A DNA stretch of 57,293 bases from Clostridiaceae bacterium UBA6110 (GTDB lineage: Bacteria; Bacillota; Clostridia; Clostridiales; Clostridiaceae): assembly GCA_002428415.1 (NCBI GenBank), contig DIWI01000024.1:36783-94075 (forward strand). Reading direction: 5' to 3'. Below the pieces are notes generated by a model. The model did no database searches, had not been told where the DNA came from, and saw nothing but the letters and a program-made list of their open reading frames with translations. The stretch's first letter is position 1. Every line of letters starts with the position of its first letter. Below are positions 42,442 through 51,607 of this stretch, piece after piece. The translations under genes were made by a program, and so were the position numbers.

Positions 42442-44034
42442 TTGGAGAAAAAAGAGAAGAACAGTCCAGGCGGTATACTTGGCATGTGGAAAAACATCAG
42501 GCTGAGGCTGCTGGGGCAGGGCATAGCTGTTGGTATCTCATCGGGCCTGGTTGTTGTGCTCTACAGGATAGCACTCGAAGGGGCTGAGGATTTCAGGAAG
42601 CTTGTCCTTGGCGCTGCATCGGACAATCTGGCTGTAGCTGGCCTTTGGTTCGCAACTCTTATTGCTGCAGGGCTTTTTACCGGGCACCTTATCAGAAAGG
42701 AGCCACTTATAAGCGGAAGCGGAATACCTCAGGTTGAGGCAGTGCTTGCAAGAAAGATCGACATGGACTGGGTTTCGGTTGTAACAAGAAAATTTATCGG
42801 GGGAGCTGTGGCGATCGGCGCCGGACTGTCCCTTGGAAGGGAAGGTCCTTCAATCCAGCTTGGAGCCGCAGCAGGTCAGGGACTTGGAAGGATATTCAGG
42901 AGGACGAGGACTGAGGAGAAGTACCTGATAACAAGTGGCGCAAGTGCAGGTCTAGCTGCAGCTTTCAACGCACCGCTGGCCGGAGTCATGTTTTCCCTTG
43001 AGGAGGTACACAGGCACTTTTCGCCACTTGTGCTTCTGTCTGCCATGTCGGCAGCACTGACAGCAGACCTTGTTTCGGCAAAATTCTTCGGACTGTCTCC
43101 GGTTTTTCATGTTGGCGAGGTAACCGCCCTGCCACTTGAATATTACGGGTACATAATAATACTGGGAATAATAGTTGCGGTATTCGGTGTCATTTTCAAC
43201 AGGTCTATCCTGATGTCACAGGATGCTTACGAGAAAATGAGCTTCATACCAAAAAGCTTCAGGATACTGATACCATTCATACTCGCTGGAATTCTGGCTT
43301 TTCTTTATCCTGCTGCCCTGGGTGGAGGTCACGGGATTTTTGACACACTTATGGAAGGTAACATGACGGTGAATGCAATTCTACTGGCGCTTGCAATAAA
43401 GTACATTTTCACAATGGTATGCTACGGCTCGGGGGCACCGGGAGGTATATTCTTTCCGCTCCTGGTCCTTGGAGCGCTTACAGGTGGAGCATACGGAAAC
43501 TTTCTTTCTGAATTTCTGGGAGTCGAACCTGTTTTCATAAAGAACTTCGTGATACTTGCAATGGCAGGATATTTCACTGCAATCGTGAGGGCGCCTATTA
43601 CTGGAAGCATTCTCATAACTGAGATGACTGGATCGTTCACGCATCTGCTTTCACTCAGTGTAATTTCGCTTACAGCATATGTAGTTGCAGACCTCATGAA
43701 ATCAGAGCCTATCTACGAGTCGCTGCTCGAAAGGCTGCTGAAGAAGGGAGGCCAGACCTTCACAGGAAACAAGATGAATAAGGTTATGATAGAGATTCCA
43801 GTGTTCATGGATTCAAGGCTCGATGGGATGCATGTAAGGGATATTGGACTGGAGAACAATTGCCTTATAGTCAATGTTGGAAGGGGAGGACACGACATCC
43901 TGCCTGGAGGTGATACATTGCTTCATTCTGGTGACTGCATCACGTTGCTTGTTGAGGAAACCTCTGCATCAGAGGTGAAGGAAAAACTGAAAATACTTGG
44001 CGGGAGCAGTGGTGAGCAAAAACATCAGGACTGA
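42442..44034 (+). CDS. ClC family chloride channel/transporter with TrkA-C domain
   Basis: A 530-residue protein. The ClC motifs GSGIPQVEA, GREGPSIQLG (with the gating Glu) and GAPGGIFFPLLVLGALTGG are present over about 11 helices, followed by a cytosolic TrkA-C (RCK_C) domain (about 445-520) that may bind a nucleotide. It transports Cl- across the membrane, by channel or H+ exchange. The start is probably the TTG at 42442 after AGGTGG; a GTG at 42433 is the alternative. Single gene. Confidence 0.92.
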   Translation: MEKKEKNSPGGILGMWKNIRLRLLGQGIAVGISSGLVVVLYRIALEGAEDFRKLVLGAASDNLAVAGLWFATLIAAGLFTGHLIRKEPLISGSGIPQVEAVLARKIDMDWVSVVTRKFIGGAVAIGAGLSLGREGPSIQLGAAAGQGLGRIFRRTRTEEKYLITSGASAGLAAAFNAPLAGVMFSLEEVHRHFSPLVLLSAMSAALTADLVSAKFFGLSPVFHVGEVTALPLEYYGYIIILGIIVAVFGVIFNRSILMSQDAYEKMSFIPKSFRILIPFILAGILAFLYPAALGGGHGIFDTLMEGNMTVNAILLALAIKYIFTMVCYGSGAPGGIFFPLLVLGALTGGAYGNFLSEFLGVEPVFIKNFVILAMAGYFTAIVRAPITGSILITEMTGSFTHLLSLSVISLTAYVVADLMKSEPIYESLLERLLKKGGQTFTGNKMNKVMIEIPVFMDSRLDGMHVRDIGLENNCLIVNVGRGGHDILPGGDTLLHSGDCITLLVEETSASEVKEKLKILGGSSGEQKHQD

Positions 44035-44048
44035 TTTGCCATAGCAGC

Positions 44049-44092
44049 AGGGCAGCAACAAGCACTGGACTAACCAGACTTATTGCTGCCCT
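44049..44092 (+). terminator. Terminator after the ClC gene
   Basis: AGGGCAGCAA (44049-44058) pairs with TTGCTGCCCT (44083-44092), then TTAC. Confidence 0.75.
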
Positions 44093-44166
44093 TTACTCTC
44101 ATGAACCAACACAGGAAGATAATGAAGGGGAAATTCATGAGATTGAGAACTCGATTATAGCTATCA

Positions 44167-44195
44167 ATGACAAAAAACCACATATCATCTATAAT
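44167..44195 (+). promoter_or_regulatory. Probable promoter of the desaturase-NTF2-SDR operon
   Basis: ATGACA (44167-44172) and TATAAT (44190-44195), spacer 17, about 110 bases before the first gene. Confidence 0.55.
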
Positions 44196-44304
44196 AAAAC
44201 TAATAGTGCAATTTCGTGCTCAACTGCCAGTTTAGGCATATGCAGGCGAAATGGAAAAGGCTGGAAGACAGAATGGAATGGCGTAGCTGATTGAAGGCTT
44301 TGCC

Positions 44305-45951
44305 ATGTCAAAAGAGGTGGTAGCATTGGCGGATAATCACTATAATGTCATAATTGTCGGGGCTGGAATGGCAGGGCTGACATCAGCAGCCTATCTGACC
44401 CAAAGCGGCTTCAGGGTCCTTTTGATTGAAAAGCACCATAAGAACGGAGGCCTGCTTGGTTCTTTCATGATTGACGGACATCAGGTAGACCAGGGTGCCA
44501 GGGGCATCATCGATTCCGGAATCTTTGCACCTATGATGAAACAGCTCGGAATGGAAATAGAGTTTCTTCCTAATCCCATAAGGCTGGCCATAGGGGACAG
44601 CTTTGTAGATTTCAGGGACAAGTCAGACATTGAAGAGTATGGGAACCTTTTGAAGAAAACCTATCCAGGCAATCAGGCTGAGATTGATATTATCCTGAAG
44701 GAAATCAAAAAGGTCATGGGATACATGGATGTTCTTTATGGCATCGAGAATCCCCTTTTCATGTCAAAGCCCTATGACTATGAATATATGCTTAAGACAC
44801 TCCTGCCGTGGACTGTAAAGTTCGTATATAACATCCGCAAGGCGATGAAGCTGCTTGAGCCGATCAATGACCATCTCAGAAAGATCACCTCGAATGAATC
44901 GCTGGTGCAGATCATTACACAGCACTTTTTTGAAAGTACACCGACCTTTTTCGCGCTATCATATTTTTCTCTTTACCTTGATTACCAGTATCCAAAGGGA
45001 TCGACACAGGTCGTTGTTGATAAGATGGTAGACCTGATCAGAAAAAACAATGGGGTGATCATGAACGGTCAGGAAGTCATCCATATTGATTCTGACATGA
45101 GGAAGATAAGGTTACGGGAAGGGAATGAATACTCATATGACCAGATGATATGGGCAGCTGATTCCAATCTTCTCTACAAATGCCTGGATGCAGGCAATTG
45201 GCCTGAATCTCCCCTGAAGGATGAGGTTACGAAGAAACAGGAGTTCCTCAGCACAAAGAAAGGCGCTGACTCGGTTCTGACAATATATTTAATAGCAGAC
45301 CAAAGCCCTGAAACGTTCAAGCCCATAAGCGGTCCCCATGTATTCTATACACCGTCTCCTGGAGCGTTATCTGGAATATCGCTGACAGACCTGATGGATG
45401 GGCAGGGTCGCTTTACAGATGATCTGGAAAGGATCTACAGCTGGCTCAAAATCTTCGTCAGACAGAACACCTTTGAGATATCAATTCCGGCATTAAGGGA
45501 TTCATCACTGTCACCTCCGGGAGAGACGGCACTTATTGTATCAATCCTGTTTGACTATGGTTTGGCTAAACATATTGCAGAACTTGATTCTCATGAGAAC
45601 CTCAAGAAGAGGATCACTGAAATGGTAATATCTGAACTGGATGGATATTTCCCGGAGCTTTCAAGACATGTAGTAAAGACATTAGTTACTACACCTCTTA
45701 CCATAGAAGGAAAGACAAACAATACCCAGGGCTCCCTTACAGGATGGTCTTTTGCAAACGATCCATTTCCTGCTGAATATCGTTTCCTGAAGGTCAGCCA
45801 GTCGGTACTGACACCGATTGAAACGATAAAGCAGGCAGGACAGTGGGCCTTCAATCCTTCAGGAGTCCCTGTAGCGATACTGACCGGAAAGCTTGCAGCC
45901 GACGCTGTAATAAAAGACCTGAAAAAGAAAAAGCCAAAGGAGGAAGTCTGA
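44305..45951 (+). CDS. Phytoene desaturase/retinol saturase-like FAD oxidoreductase
   Basis: A 548-residue protein with an N-terminal FAD loop VIIVGAGMAGLTSAAYL followed by LIEKHHKNGGLLGS, and a C-terminal FAD contact GVPVAILTGKLAADAV. It belongs to the CrtI/retinol saturase-like amine-oxidase superfamily, which adds or removes hydrogens on isoprenoid or other hydrophobic chains. The substrate is unknown, and no phytoene synthase is nearby. The ATG at 44305 has a weak ribosome site; a TTG at 44326 after AGAGGTGG is an alternative. The stop overlaps the next gene (TGATG). Confidence 0.85.
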   Translation: MSKEVVALADNHYNVIIVGAGMAGLTSAAYLTQSGFRVLLIEKHHKNGGLLGSFMIDGHQVDQGARGIIDSGIFAPMMKQLGMEIEFLPNPIRLAIGDSFVDFRDKSDIEEYGNLLKKTYPGNQAEIDIILKEIKKVMGYMDVLYGIENPLFMSKPYDYEYMLKTLLPWTVKFVYNIRKAMKLLEPINDHLRKITSNESLVQIITQHFFESTPTFFALSYFSLYLDYQYPKGSTQVVVDKMVDLIRKNNGVIMNGQEVIHIDSDMRKIRLREGNEYSYDQMIWAADSNLLYKCLDAGNWPESPLKDEVTKKQEFLSTKKGADSVLTIYLIADQSPETFKPISGPHVFYTPSPGALSGISLTDLMDGQGRFTDDLERIYSWLKIFVRQNTFEISIPALRDSSLSPPGETALIVSILFDYGLAKHIAELDSHENLKKRITEMVISELDGYFPELSRHVVKTLVTTPLTIEGKTNNTQGSLTGWSFANDPFPAEYRFLKVSQSVLTPIETIKQAGQWAFNPSGVPVAILTGKLAADAVIKDLKKKKPKEEV

Positions 45952-46427
45952 TGGAAATCAAATATGACAAGGACTACCTGAAATCGAATTCGCTTGAGCC
46001 ATTGTCTGTGGATTCCGTCTACCAGCTTTGGTCAAAAACTTACAATACGCAGGGTAAGACCGACTGGTCGCACCTTTTTCCATATTATGACGAGAACATT
46101 GTGTTTCAGGATTCGATCCAGAGGGTGGAAGGCATCGTGGAATTCAAGGCAATGTGCCAGAGGCTTACAACCCGGTGCGAAAGCCTGAGCATGGAGCTTA
46201 AGAATGTGCTTAAAAGCGACAATATCATAATGATCGAGTGGATCATGACCATGTCGTTCAAGAAATACCCCAGCACGCCTCTATATGGGAGCACCAGGCT
46301 TACTCTGAATGAAAAGGGGCTGATAGCTGAGCAGCGTGACTACTACGATATGTGGGGCGACATTTTCAACAACATACCCCGTTTCAACAAGATGTACCGA
46401 AAGTTTCTGGCCAGGAAGTTTGGATAG
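45951..46427 (+). CDS. NTF2/SnoaL-like protein
   Basis: A 158-residue protein with a cone-shaped NTF2-like fold pattern: YQLWSKTYNTQGKTDWSHLF, YDENIVFQDSIQRVEGIVEF, and LIAEQRDYYDMWGDIFNNIP. Such domains bind or isomerise hydrophobic ligands such as steroids or polyketides. AAGGAGG at 45937-45943 and the TGATG overlap tie it to the desaturase gene upstream. It may bind the same lipid or act as an isomerase between desaturase and dehydrogenase (inference). Confidence 0.8.
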   Translation: MEIKYDKDYLKSNSLEPLSVDSVYQLWSKTYNTQGKTDWSHLFPYYDENIVFQDSIQRVEGIVEFKAMCQRLTTRCESLSMELKNVLKSDNIIMIEWIMTMSFKKYPSTPLYGSTRLTLNEKGLIAEQRDYYDMWGDIFNNIPRFNKMYRKFLARKFG

Positions 46428-46441
46428 GAGGGCTCACTATT

Positions 46442-47359
46442 ATGCAGTTTGAATTGCCTGATGAACTGATGTTCCTCAAAAACAGGAAGATGCCGCAGAA
46501 GCAGAGCTCTGCCATGATGGAAGGCAAGGTTGTCGTAATCACCGGCGCAACATCAGGGGTAGGTCTGGAAGCAGTCAAGCGGTTGGCACAGGGTAAAGCA
46601 CATATAGTCATGGTCAGCCGCAATGCTGAGAAGCTGGCAAGGCTTAAGATCAAGCTGCAGTCTGATTATGGCGTCCAGTCCGATGCCTACGTAGCTGACC
46701 TTTGTGACCTCCAGGATGTAAGAAGGGCAGCAGAAGGAATACTTCAAGCATATCCCAGAATTGATGTTCTGATAAACTGTGCTGGGATGCATTCAACTAA
46801 GGCAACCTATACAAGTGAGGGCTTTGAAAAGGTCTTTTGTGTCAACCATCTGGCATCCTTCCTGCTGACGAACCTTCTGCTTGAACGAATGAAGGAAAGT
46901 GCTCCCTCAAGGATCCTTCAGGTAAATTCGGAAGGCCATCGGTTCAATGGTCTGGATACTGATGACCTGCAATGGAAGAAACGAATCTATACCGGGCTCA
47001 GGGGATATGGAGCGTCAAAGACAGCTCAGCTGATGACACTCTGGGAAATGAACGATGAACTGGAGGGTACTGGTGTTACTATCAATGCTATGCATCCAGG
47101 GGACGTGAAGACAAATATAGGTATGAGCAACGGCTGGATATACCGGTTTTTCAACCGCAATTTCATCAGGCCATTCCTGAGCGACCCTCAGGTATCAGGC
47201 GAATCCATATATTATCTTGTTGCCGACCCTGCCATGAATGATGTAACTGGAAAATTCTTCCATCTTACAGTTGAAGAAATACCTGCCAGGCATGCCATGG
47301 ACCGTGAAAAGGGAAAGCTCGTATATGGGATAAGCAAGCAGCTGACAGGCTTGAAGTGA
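46442..47359 (+). CDS. Short-chain dehydrogenase (retinol-dehydrogenase-like)
   Basis: A 305-residue classical SDR. TGATSGVGLEAV binds NAD(P), NCAG replaces NNAG, the catalytic Ser is in LQVNSEGHRF, and Tyr/Lys are in YGASK. The overall pattern resembles retinol dehydrogenases, including the leading 25-residue extension. It oxidises or reduces an alcohol or ketone, probably of the same lipid as the desaturase. GGAGGG selects the ATG at 46442, 14 bases after the NTF2-like gene. A terminator follows. Confidence 0.88.
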   Translation: MQFELPDELMFLKNRKMPQKQSSAMMEGKVVVITGATSGVGLEAVKRLAQGKAHIVMVSRNAEKLARLKIKLQSDYGVQSDAYVADLCDLQDVRRAAEGILQAYPRIDVLINCAGMHSTKATYTSEGFEKVFCVNHLASFLLTNLLLERMKESAPSRILQVNSEGHRFNGLDTDDLQWKKRIYTGLRGYGASKTAQLMTLWEMNDELEGTGVTINAMHPGDVKTNIGMSNGWIYRFFNRNFIRPFLSDPQVSGESIYYLVADPAMNDVTGKFFHLTVEEIPARHAMDREKGKLVYGISKQLTGLK

Positions 47360-47411
47360 AGAGGCCGATCACATTAGTCAGGAACAAACTAAATTTATTC
47401 AGCATTAAACT

Positions 47412-47436
47412 CAAGGCGGCTCATCGAGCCGCCTTG
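47412..47436. terminator. Bidirectional terminator, SDR / ferritin-like
   Basis: An 11-bp perfect stem CAAGGCGGCTC/GAGCCGCCTTG with a 3-base loop between convergent genes. Confidence 0.85.
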
Positions 47437-47450
47437 TCATTTATAGCATT

Positions 47451-47945
47451 TTAGAATGGTGCGAATCCCTGGTCTGCCCACCAGAACGTCTGGACTGCCT
47501 TATGCTGGATCTCCAGGATATTCAGATGAATGGTCTCCCACTCGATTAGCTTGTCGAAAATAGTTTTACCAGCCTTTGATTCGGATTTTTCTTTAGCTTC
47601 CCTGTAGAAATCAATAGAGTCCTTTTCAAGCTTAACGCCTATGCTGAGTGCAGAAAGTGCAAGAGATGAATCTTCAACTGTTACCTTACCCCATTTATAG
47701 ATGTCCGGGGATGGGACTGGTCCTATGTCCATGATCTGTTCAATTGTTGGGTCGAGACCTTCTCCAAGCTTCTTTCTGAGGTCGGTAAGGTACTTGACAT
47801 GGCTAAGTTCCTCTGCAGCCAGCCTCAGGAAAGTCTCCCTTGTCTCTTCTGACTTAGTGGCACTTGCGGCCATCCTGTAGAATTCATTGCCTTCCACCTC
47901 GTTGAGTATGGCCTGTGCTATGATCCTTTGCTCATCCTTTTCCAT
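47451..47945 (-). CDS. Ferritin-like/rubrerythrin-family diiron protein
   Basis: A 164-residue four-helix-bundle protein. Diiron ligands are Glu in NEVEGNEFY, EELSH (E-x-x-H) near residue 45, Glu in KLEKDSIDFY and EWETIH near residue 137. There is no rubredoxin domain. It is probably a peroxide or iron-handling protein of anaerobes. TAGGAGGAAATT precedes the ATG. A hairpin ATCAGGAGC/GCTCCTGAT lies at 47983-48010 upstream of it. Confidence 0.85.
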   Translation of the reverse strand: MEKDEQRIIAQAILNEVEGNEFYRMAASATKSEETRETFLRLAAEELSHVKYLTDLRKKLGEGLDPTIEQIMDIGPVPSPDIYKWGKVTVEDSSLALSALSIGVKLEKDSIDFYREAKEKSESKAGKTIFDKLIEWETIHLNILEIQHKAVQTFWWADQGFAPF

Positions 47946-47982
47946 AATTTCCTCCTAATCGCAGATGAATAGTTTTATTAGA

Positions 47983-48010
47983 ATCAGGAGCAAAGTATTA
48001 AGCTCCTGAT
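47983..48010 (-). other. Hairpin upstream of the ferritin-like gene
   Basis: A 9-bp perfect stem ATCAGGAGC (47983-47991) with GCTCCTGAT (48002-48010). On the reverse strand it lies between the lipoprotein gene and the ferritin-like gene and is followed by TCTAATAAAA, so it could be a weak terminator of the former or a leader hairpin of the latter. Confidence 0.4.
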
Positions 48011-48159
48011 CTCGCTTCTATTGAAGGTTGAGATAATGAAGAATGGAAGTCATCCTGTCTTTTCCTGCATTGCTTAGTATCATCATACCATATGGTTATG
48101 AACCTATGCATTTTGTAGTATCAATTCTTCGACTGTGAGGCATGCTGCCAGATTCACTT

Positions 48160-49140
48160 TTAACCTGCATTTATAAGCCCGCTGAAGTAATCTTCAGCCG
48201 GAAGACCTGTTCCTCTTATCATGTGGTAGTCATCTACAGCGAACCAACCGGTTTCGCCTGAGCTGTTCTTAATTGAGAACCACTCCCTGTTGTCAGAACC
48301 AGTGATTACACAGGATTCACCTGCCCTGAGAGTTATCCCGTCAGAATTGTCAGTCCTTGATTTCCTGAGCGTCAGGTCATTTATGACAGTGACATTATGC
48401 TCCAGCGGGTAAATGTCCTTCTGGACACGTATTAGCTTTCCGTCAACTTCAGCATACTCGTCGTCGAAGAACCAGGGCATCAGGACTCCGCCTAATGATA
48501 TAGTTCTTACTGTCCCAGAACCGTCAACCTTCACCGCACCGTCATCGACTGCGCCACCAATGAACCATTTACCGAAGAAGCCGCCTATTTGTCCAAGCTC
48601 CGTGAGGTTCTTTCCGTCATACCTGTAGAAGACTGTCCCTGAATAGACATCTTCCCCGTACCAGCTTATGGCTATTTCTCTGAACATATCAGAATCATCT
48701 ATGTCGGTTATGTTGAACCTGGGCTCGAAAAGGTCTATGGTCATGCTGTCCGACTTCATGACTGCACTGAATTCATTTATCTTAAGTTCAAATTCGGAGT
48801 ACATGACAACCTCGGAGCTTCCGGCATCAGGTCTTGTGTCACGGGCAAGGAGGATTATCTTTTCCTTCGTCCCGTCACTGTCCAAATCAAAGTGCTTGGA
48901 CAGAGTGGTTATCGTACCTTCAGTAATCATCTCGTCGTAGGTGTTCTCACCAGGATACTCCAACGGCTCCAGGATGGGAATATCTTTAGATGGTTCAGTG
49001 AACGAAGGTATTGTAGCAGAAGGCACTGTCACAGTTGGAGTTCCATCAGTTGGCTTCGGCTCTGGTGAATTGGTACAGGATGCAGCAAACATGAGCGACA
49101 CTGCGAGCGATGCAATAAGTATATATCTCTTTCTTACCAT
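48160..49140 (-). CDS. Lipoprotein with C-terminal SH3-like domain
   Basis: A 326-residue protein: a signal peptide with lipobox MFAASC (Cys about residue 22), a Pro/Thr-rich linker (CTNSPEPKPTDGTPTVTVPS), a central VCBS/FG-GAP-like region (FDLDSDGTKEKIILLA), and a C-terminal bacterial SH3-like domain (DGITLRAGESCVITGSDN, EWFSIKNSSGETGWFAVDD). It is anchored outside the membrane, probably cell-wall associated. GAGGG favours the ATG at 49140 over the GTG at 49146. Function is unknown. Confidence 0.8.
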   Translation of the reverse strand: MVRKRYILIASLAVSLMFAASCTNSPEPKPTDGTPTVTVPSATIPSFTEPSKDIPILEPLEYPGENTYDEMITEGTITTLSKHFDLDSDGTKEKIILLARDTRPDAGSSEVVMYSEFELKINEFSAVMKSDSMTIDLFEPRFNITDIDDSDMFREIAISWYGEDVYSGTVFYRYDGKNLTELGQIGGFFGKWFIGGAVDDGAVKVDGSGTVRTISLGGVLMPWFFDDEYAEVDGKLIRVQKDIYPLEHNVTVINDLTLRKSRTDNSDGITLRAGESCVITGSDNREWFSIKNSSGETGWFAVDDYHMIRGTGLPAEDYFSGLINAG

Positions 49141-49235
49141 ATTCACACCCTCTTTGTTTTCTCACCTATAATGTACCATCTGGATTGCATATCAGTATAA
49201 CAAAGCGATTGCAATTGTGTGAACAATCTTCAGAC

Positions 49236-49439
49236 CTACTCCCTGTATTCAAGTATGTCTCCCGGCTGGCAGTCGAGTGCACGGCAGATTGCTTCAAGGG
49301 TTGAGAACCTGATTGCCCTGGCCTTGCCGTTCTTAAGTATGGAAAGGTTGGACATGGTTATACCCACCTTCTCAGTAAGCTCTGTGACGCTCATCTTCCT
49401 TTTCGCAAGCATTACATCTATGTTAATTATTATTGCCAT
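49236..49439 (-). CDS. Small XRE-family (Cro/CI-like) regulator
   Basis: A 67-residue protein that is almost entirely one helix-turn-helix (MSVTELTEKVGITMSNLSILKN-like region, then FSTLEAICRALDCQPGDILEY). It is the small YozG-like type usually paired with DUF2975 membrane proteins. GAGGTG at 49446-49451 overlaps the stop region of the DUF2975 gene; a 6-base spacer favours the ATG at 49439 over 49442 or the GTG at 49448. It probably represses its own operon via the palindrome at 49986-50004. Confidence 0.9.
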   Translation of the reverse strand: MAIIINIDVMLAKRKMSVTELTEKVGITMSNLSILKNGKARAIRFSTLEAICRALDCQPGDILEYRE

Positions 49440-49449
49440 CATTATCACC

Positions 49450-49902
49450 TCAAACCGTCAGGTCGTTTTCTGACTTGATGTCTATGGCATCCCGAAGAAG
49501 CCTCTGGAGTACCGCTGAAAAGACTGCAACAGCTGCTGAAGCGAATACGAATATGATCGCTATCGCGAGGACACCCGGGGCATCGTCAGCATCTGCTATA
49601 GGATAAATCAGTGGAAGCATCAGTGTGTAAGTTGCGCTTATCGCCACTGCACAGTTCTTTATGTTCCTGAGGGCGGTAACCGAAAGGTCGGAGAAGGCCA
49701 GGTTCCTGTCTATATAGCCAAGAAGCTTCATTGTCTGGTAGAGGGCGATGAAGTAGAAGATGGCCGTAAGGTACAAGCCTGTTAACACCGGGATATGAAA
49801 ATAGTCTGCTGATGAAGGAAGCCAGAAAATGCAGAGTGCAAGTACCGGCACGCTCATCAGCACAACTGCCGATTTTAGGAATAGTGTCGAATATTTTTTC
49901 AA
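49450..49902 (-). CDS. DUF2975 family membrane protein
   Basis: A 150-residue protein with four membrane helices and the DUF2975 layout: a first helix VVLMSVPVLALCIFW, FALYQTMKLLGYIDRNLAFS-like spacer with FSDLSVTALRNIKNCA, and two later helices. Function is unknown. It is nearly always next to a small XRE regulator, as here. GAGGTG with a 6-base spacer suggests a TTG start at 49902; a GTG at 49911 is the other option. Confidence 0.85.
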   Translation of the reverse strand: MKKYSTLFLKSAVVLMSVPVLALCIFWLPSSADYFHIPVLTGLYLTAIFYFIALYQTMKLLGYIDRNLAFSDLSVTALRNIKNCAVAISATYTLMLPLIYPIADADDAPGVLAIAIIFVFASAAVAVFSAVLQRLLRDAIDIKSENDLTV

Positions 49903-49972
49903 GTTTAGCACCTCACTTAAGTTTACGTATGGTCACATATGGCATACCTCGCCATTCGTGTTTTCTAAATAT

Positions 49973-50004
49973 AGGATACCACAAATTTATCGATTATCAA
50001 TAAA
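49973..50004 (-). promoter_or_regulatory. Promoter and operator of the DUF2975-XRE operon
   Basis: On the reverse strand TTGATA (50000-49995) and TATCCT (49978-49973), spacer 16. A palindrome TTTATCGAT-T-ATCAATAAA (49986-50004, one mismatch) covers the -35 box, as expected for repression by the XRE protein. Confidence 0.6.
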
Positions 50005-50188
50005 TATTTCGCAATCACGTATTTTGGAAGCGTCTGGTATTTCTGTTGCAGTACTGTTTAAGGGAATGCACATCTTCAGCTTATAGGGACGAATGTTGAA
50101 ACTTGCCACAGAAATCCCACACAAAGATTCCGTTTTTAAAATAGAATATTAACATAGTTGATAAAAGTTATTGAGGGGTGGTTTCAAG

Positions 50189-51607
50189 ATGAGAACTCTT
50201 GCTGAATTAAGAGTCAATCCGGGGAAGCGAGGGCTTCTGTTTATTGCAGCTCTGACTGCTGCAACGCTTGCATTTTCCGGCTGCACAAATACGGATGATA
50301 GCGCTCCAACTGCAAAGATAAGTACGCAGGTGGTGAAGCAGGGTAATCTGATTGTAGGGCTTTATGCCGACGGAAGAGTATCTATGAATTCTGCAGGAGT
50401 TGACTTCGAGGTCGCGGGCAAGGTATCCGAGGTAAGGGTAGCGGCAGGTCAGTACGTTCAGGCAGGCGAGCTTCTTGCAATACTTGACGATTCGGATCTG
50501 AATGAGGCGGTTTCAAGCGCCAGGAGAGACCTGGACAAGGCAAAGGCGACATACAATGATGCTGTGAGCAGCCGGAAATACTCGTTGTCGTCTGAAAAGA
50601 TAAAGCTCGATTCGCTATATGCGAAATACCAGACACCGTTTGACGACGATGAGCTTAACGAAGCTTTGGATGCTGCAAAGGCCAAGCTTGACGAGAAGGT
50701 ATCTGCGCTGCTTGAGGCCACAACAGCCTACGATGAGGCGGTTGCAGCAGGAGCGACAGGGCAGGAGCTGGCAGAGGCCGAAAAACAGCTGGAGGCGGCA
50801 GAAGCAGCCAGGCTGTCAGCAGAATCCGCGCTGGCTGGAGTGCAGAAGAACTATGACAATGCTTATGCCAAATACCTTTCAGACAAGGCATCGGCCAAGG
50901 AGAACTATGACCTTCAGAAGCTGAAGTACGACAGCATCGCAGCTTCCTCCATTTCGGTCACGAATGCCGAATATGGAGTGAGCACTGCCCAGGCAAAGCT
51001 TGATTCGGCAATGGAGAACCTTGAGAAGGTGCTTCTGTACGCGCCGATATCCGGGAAGGTGGTCTCTCTCAATGGCAAGGCAGGTGATTACGTAACCGGC
51101 AGGTCATCAGGGGATTCTACCGGAACAAGTCAGGCTGACTCATTCATGACAATAACGGATACATCAATAGTGAGCATAACTGCAAGCATCAACGAAGGCG
51201 ATATTGCAGAACTTGAACCGGGTCAGGCTATCAAGGCCAATGTTGAAGCCCTTGGACTCATAGGCCTTCCAGGGAAGGTAACGGGATTGAGTGCATTGCC
51301 GAAGATAGACAACAGCGGAATCGTTTCATACTCGGTAACTGCAGAGCTTGACAAGTCGAACGAACGGATATTTGACGGGATGAGTGCCTTCGTCACCTTC
51401 ATAAAGAAAGAAAAGTCAAATGTCATCCTGATTTCAAACAAGGCCATCTTCATAGAAGAAGGGAAGCAATATGTCCAGGTGCAGAAGGCAGACGGTGTGA
51501 TTGAAAAACGTCCCATTGTAGCAGGTCTCACCAACGGCTCGCAGAGTGAAGTGGTAGAAGGGCTTGCGGCAGGAGAGACTGTCGTGACGAGCGGTATAGT
51601 GAAATGA
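50189..51607 (+). CDS. HlyD/MacA-like adaptor with long coiled coil, lipoprotein
   Basis: A 472-residue protein: a signal sequence with lipobox LAFSGC (Cys about residue 32), split lipoyl domains (VAGKVSEVRVAAGQYVQAGE and LYAPISGKVVSLNGKAGDY), and a long Ala/Glu/Lys-rich coiled coil between them (about 110-270, for example AEAEKQLEAAEAARLSAESA), then a beta-barrel and membrane-proximal domain. It spans the wall side of the second MacAB-like pump. GAGGGGTGG selects the ATG at 50189. It overlaps the permease gene by 4 bases. Confidence 0.92.
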   Translation: MRTLAELRVNPGKRGLLFIAALTAATLAFSGCTNTDDSAPTAKISTQVVKQGNLIVGLYADGRVSMNSAGVDFEVAGKVSEVRVAAGQYVQAGELLAILDDSDLNEAVSSARRDLDKAKATYNDAVSSRKYSLSSEKIKLDSLYAKYQTPFDDDELNEALDAAKAKLDEKVSALLEATTAYDEAVAAGATGQELAEAEKQLEAAEAARLSAESALAGVQKNYDNAYAKYLSDKASAKENYDLQKLKYDSIAASSISVTNAEYGVSTAQAKLDSAMENLEKVLLYAPISGKVVSLNGKAGDYVTGRSSGDSTGTSQADSFMTITDTSIVSITASINEGDIAELEPGQAIKANVEALGLIGLPGKVTGLSALPKIDNSGIVSYSVTAELDKSNERIFDGMSAFVTFIKKEKSNVILISNKAIFIEEGKQYVQVQKADGVIEKRPIVAGLTNGSQSEVVEGLAAGETVVTSGIVK

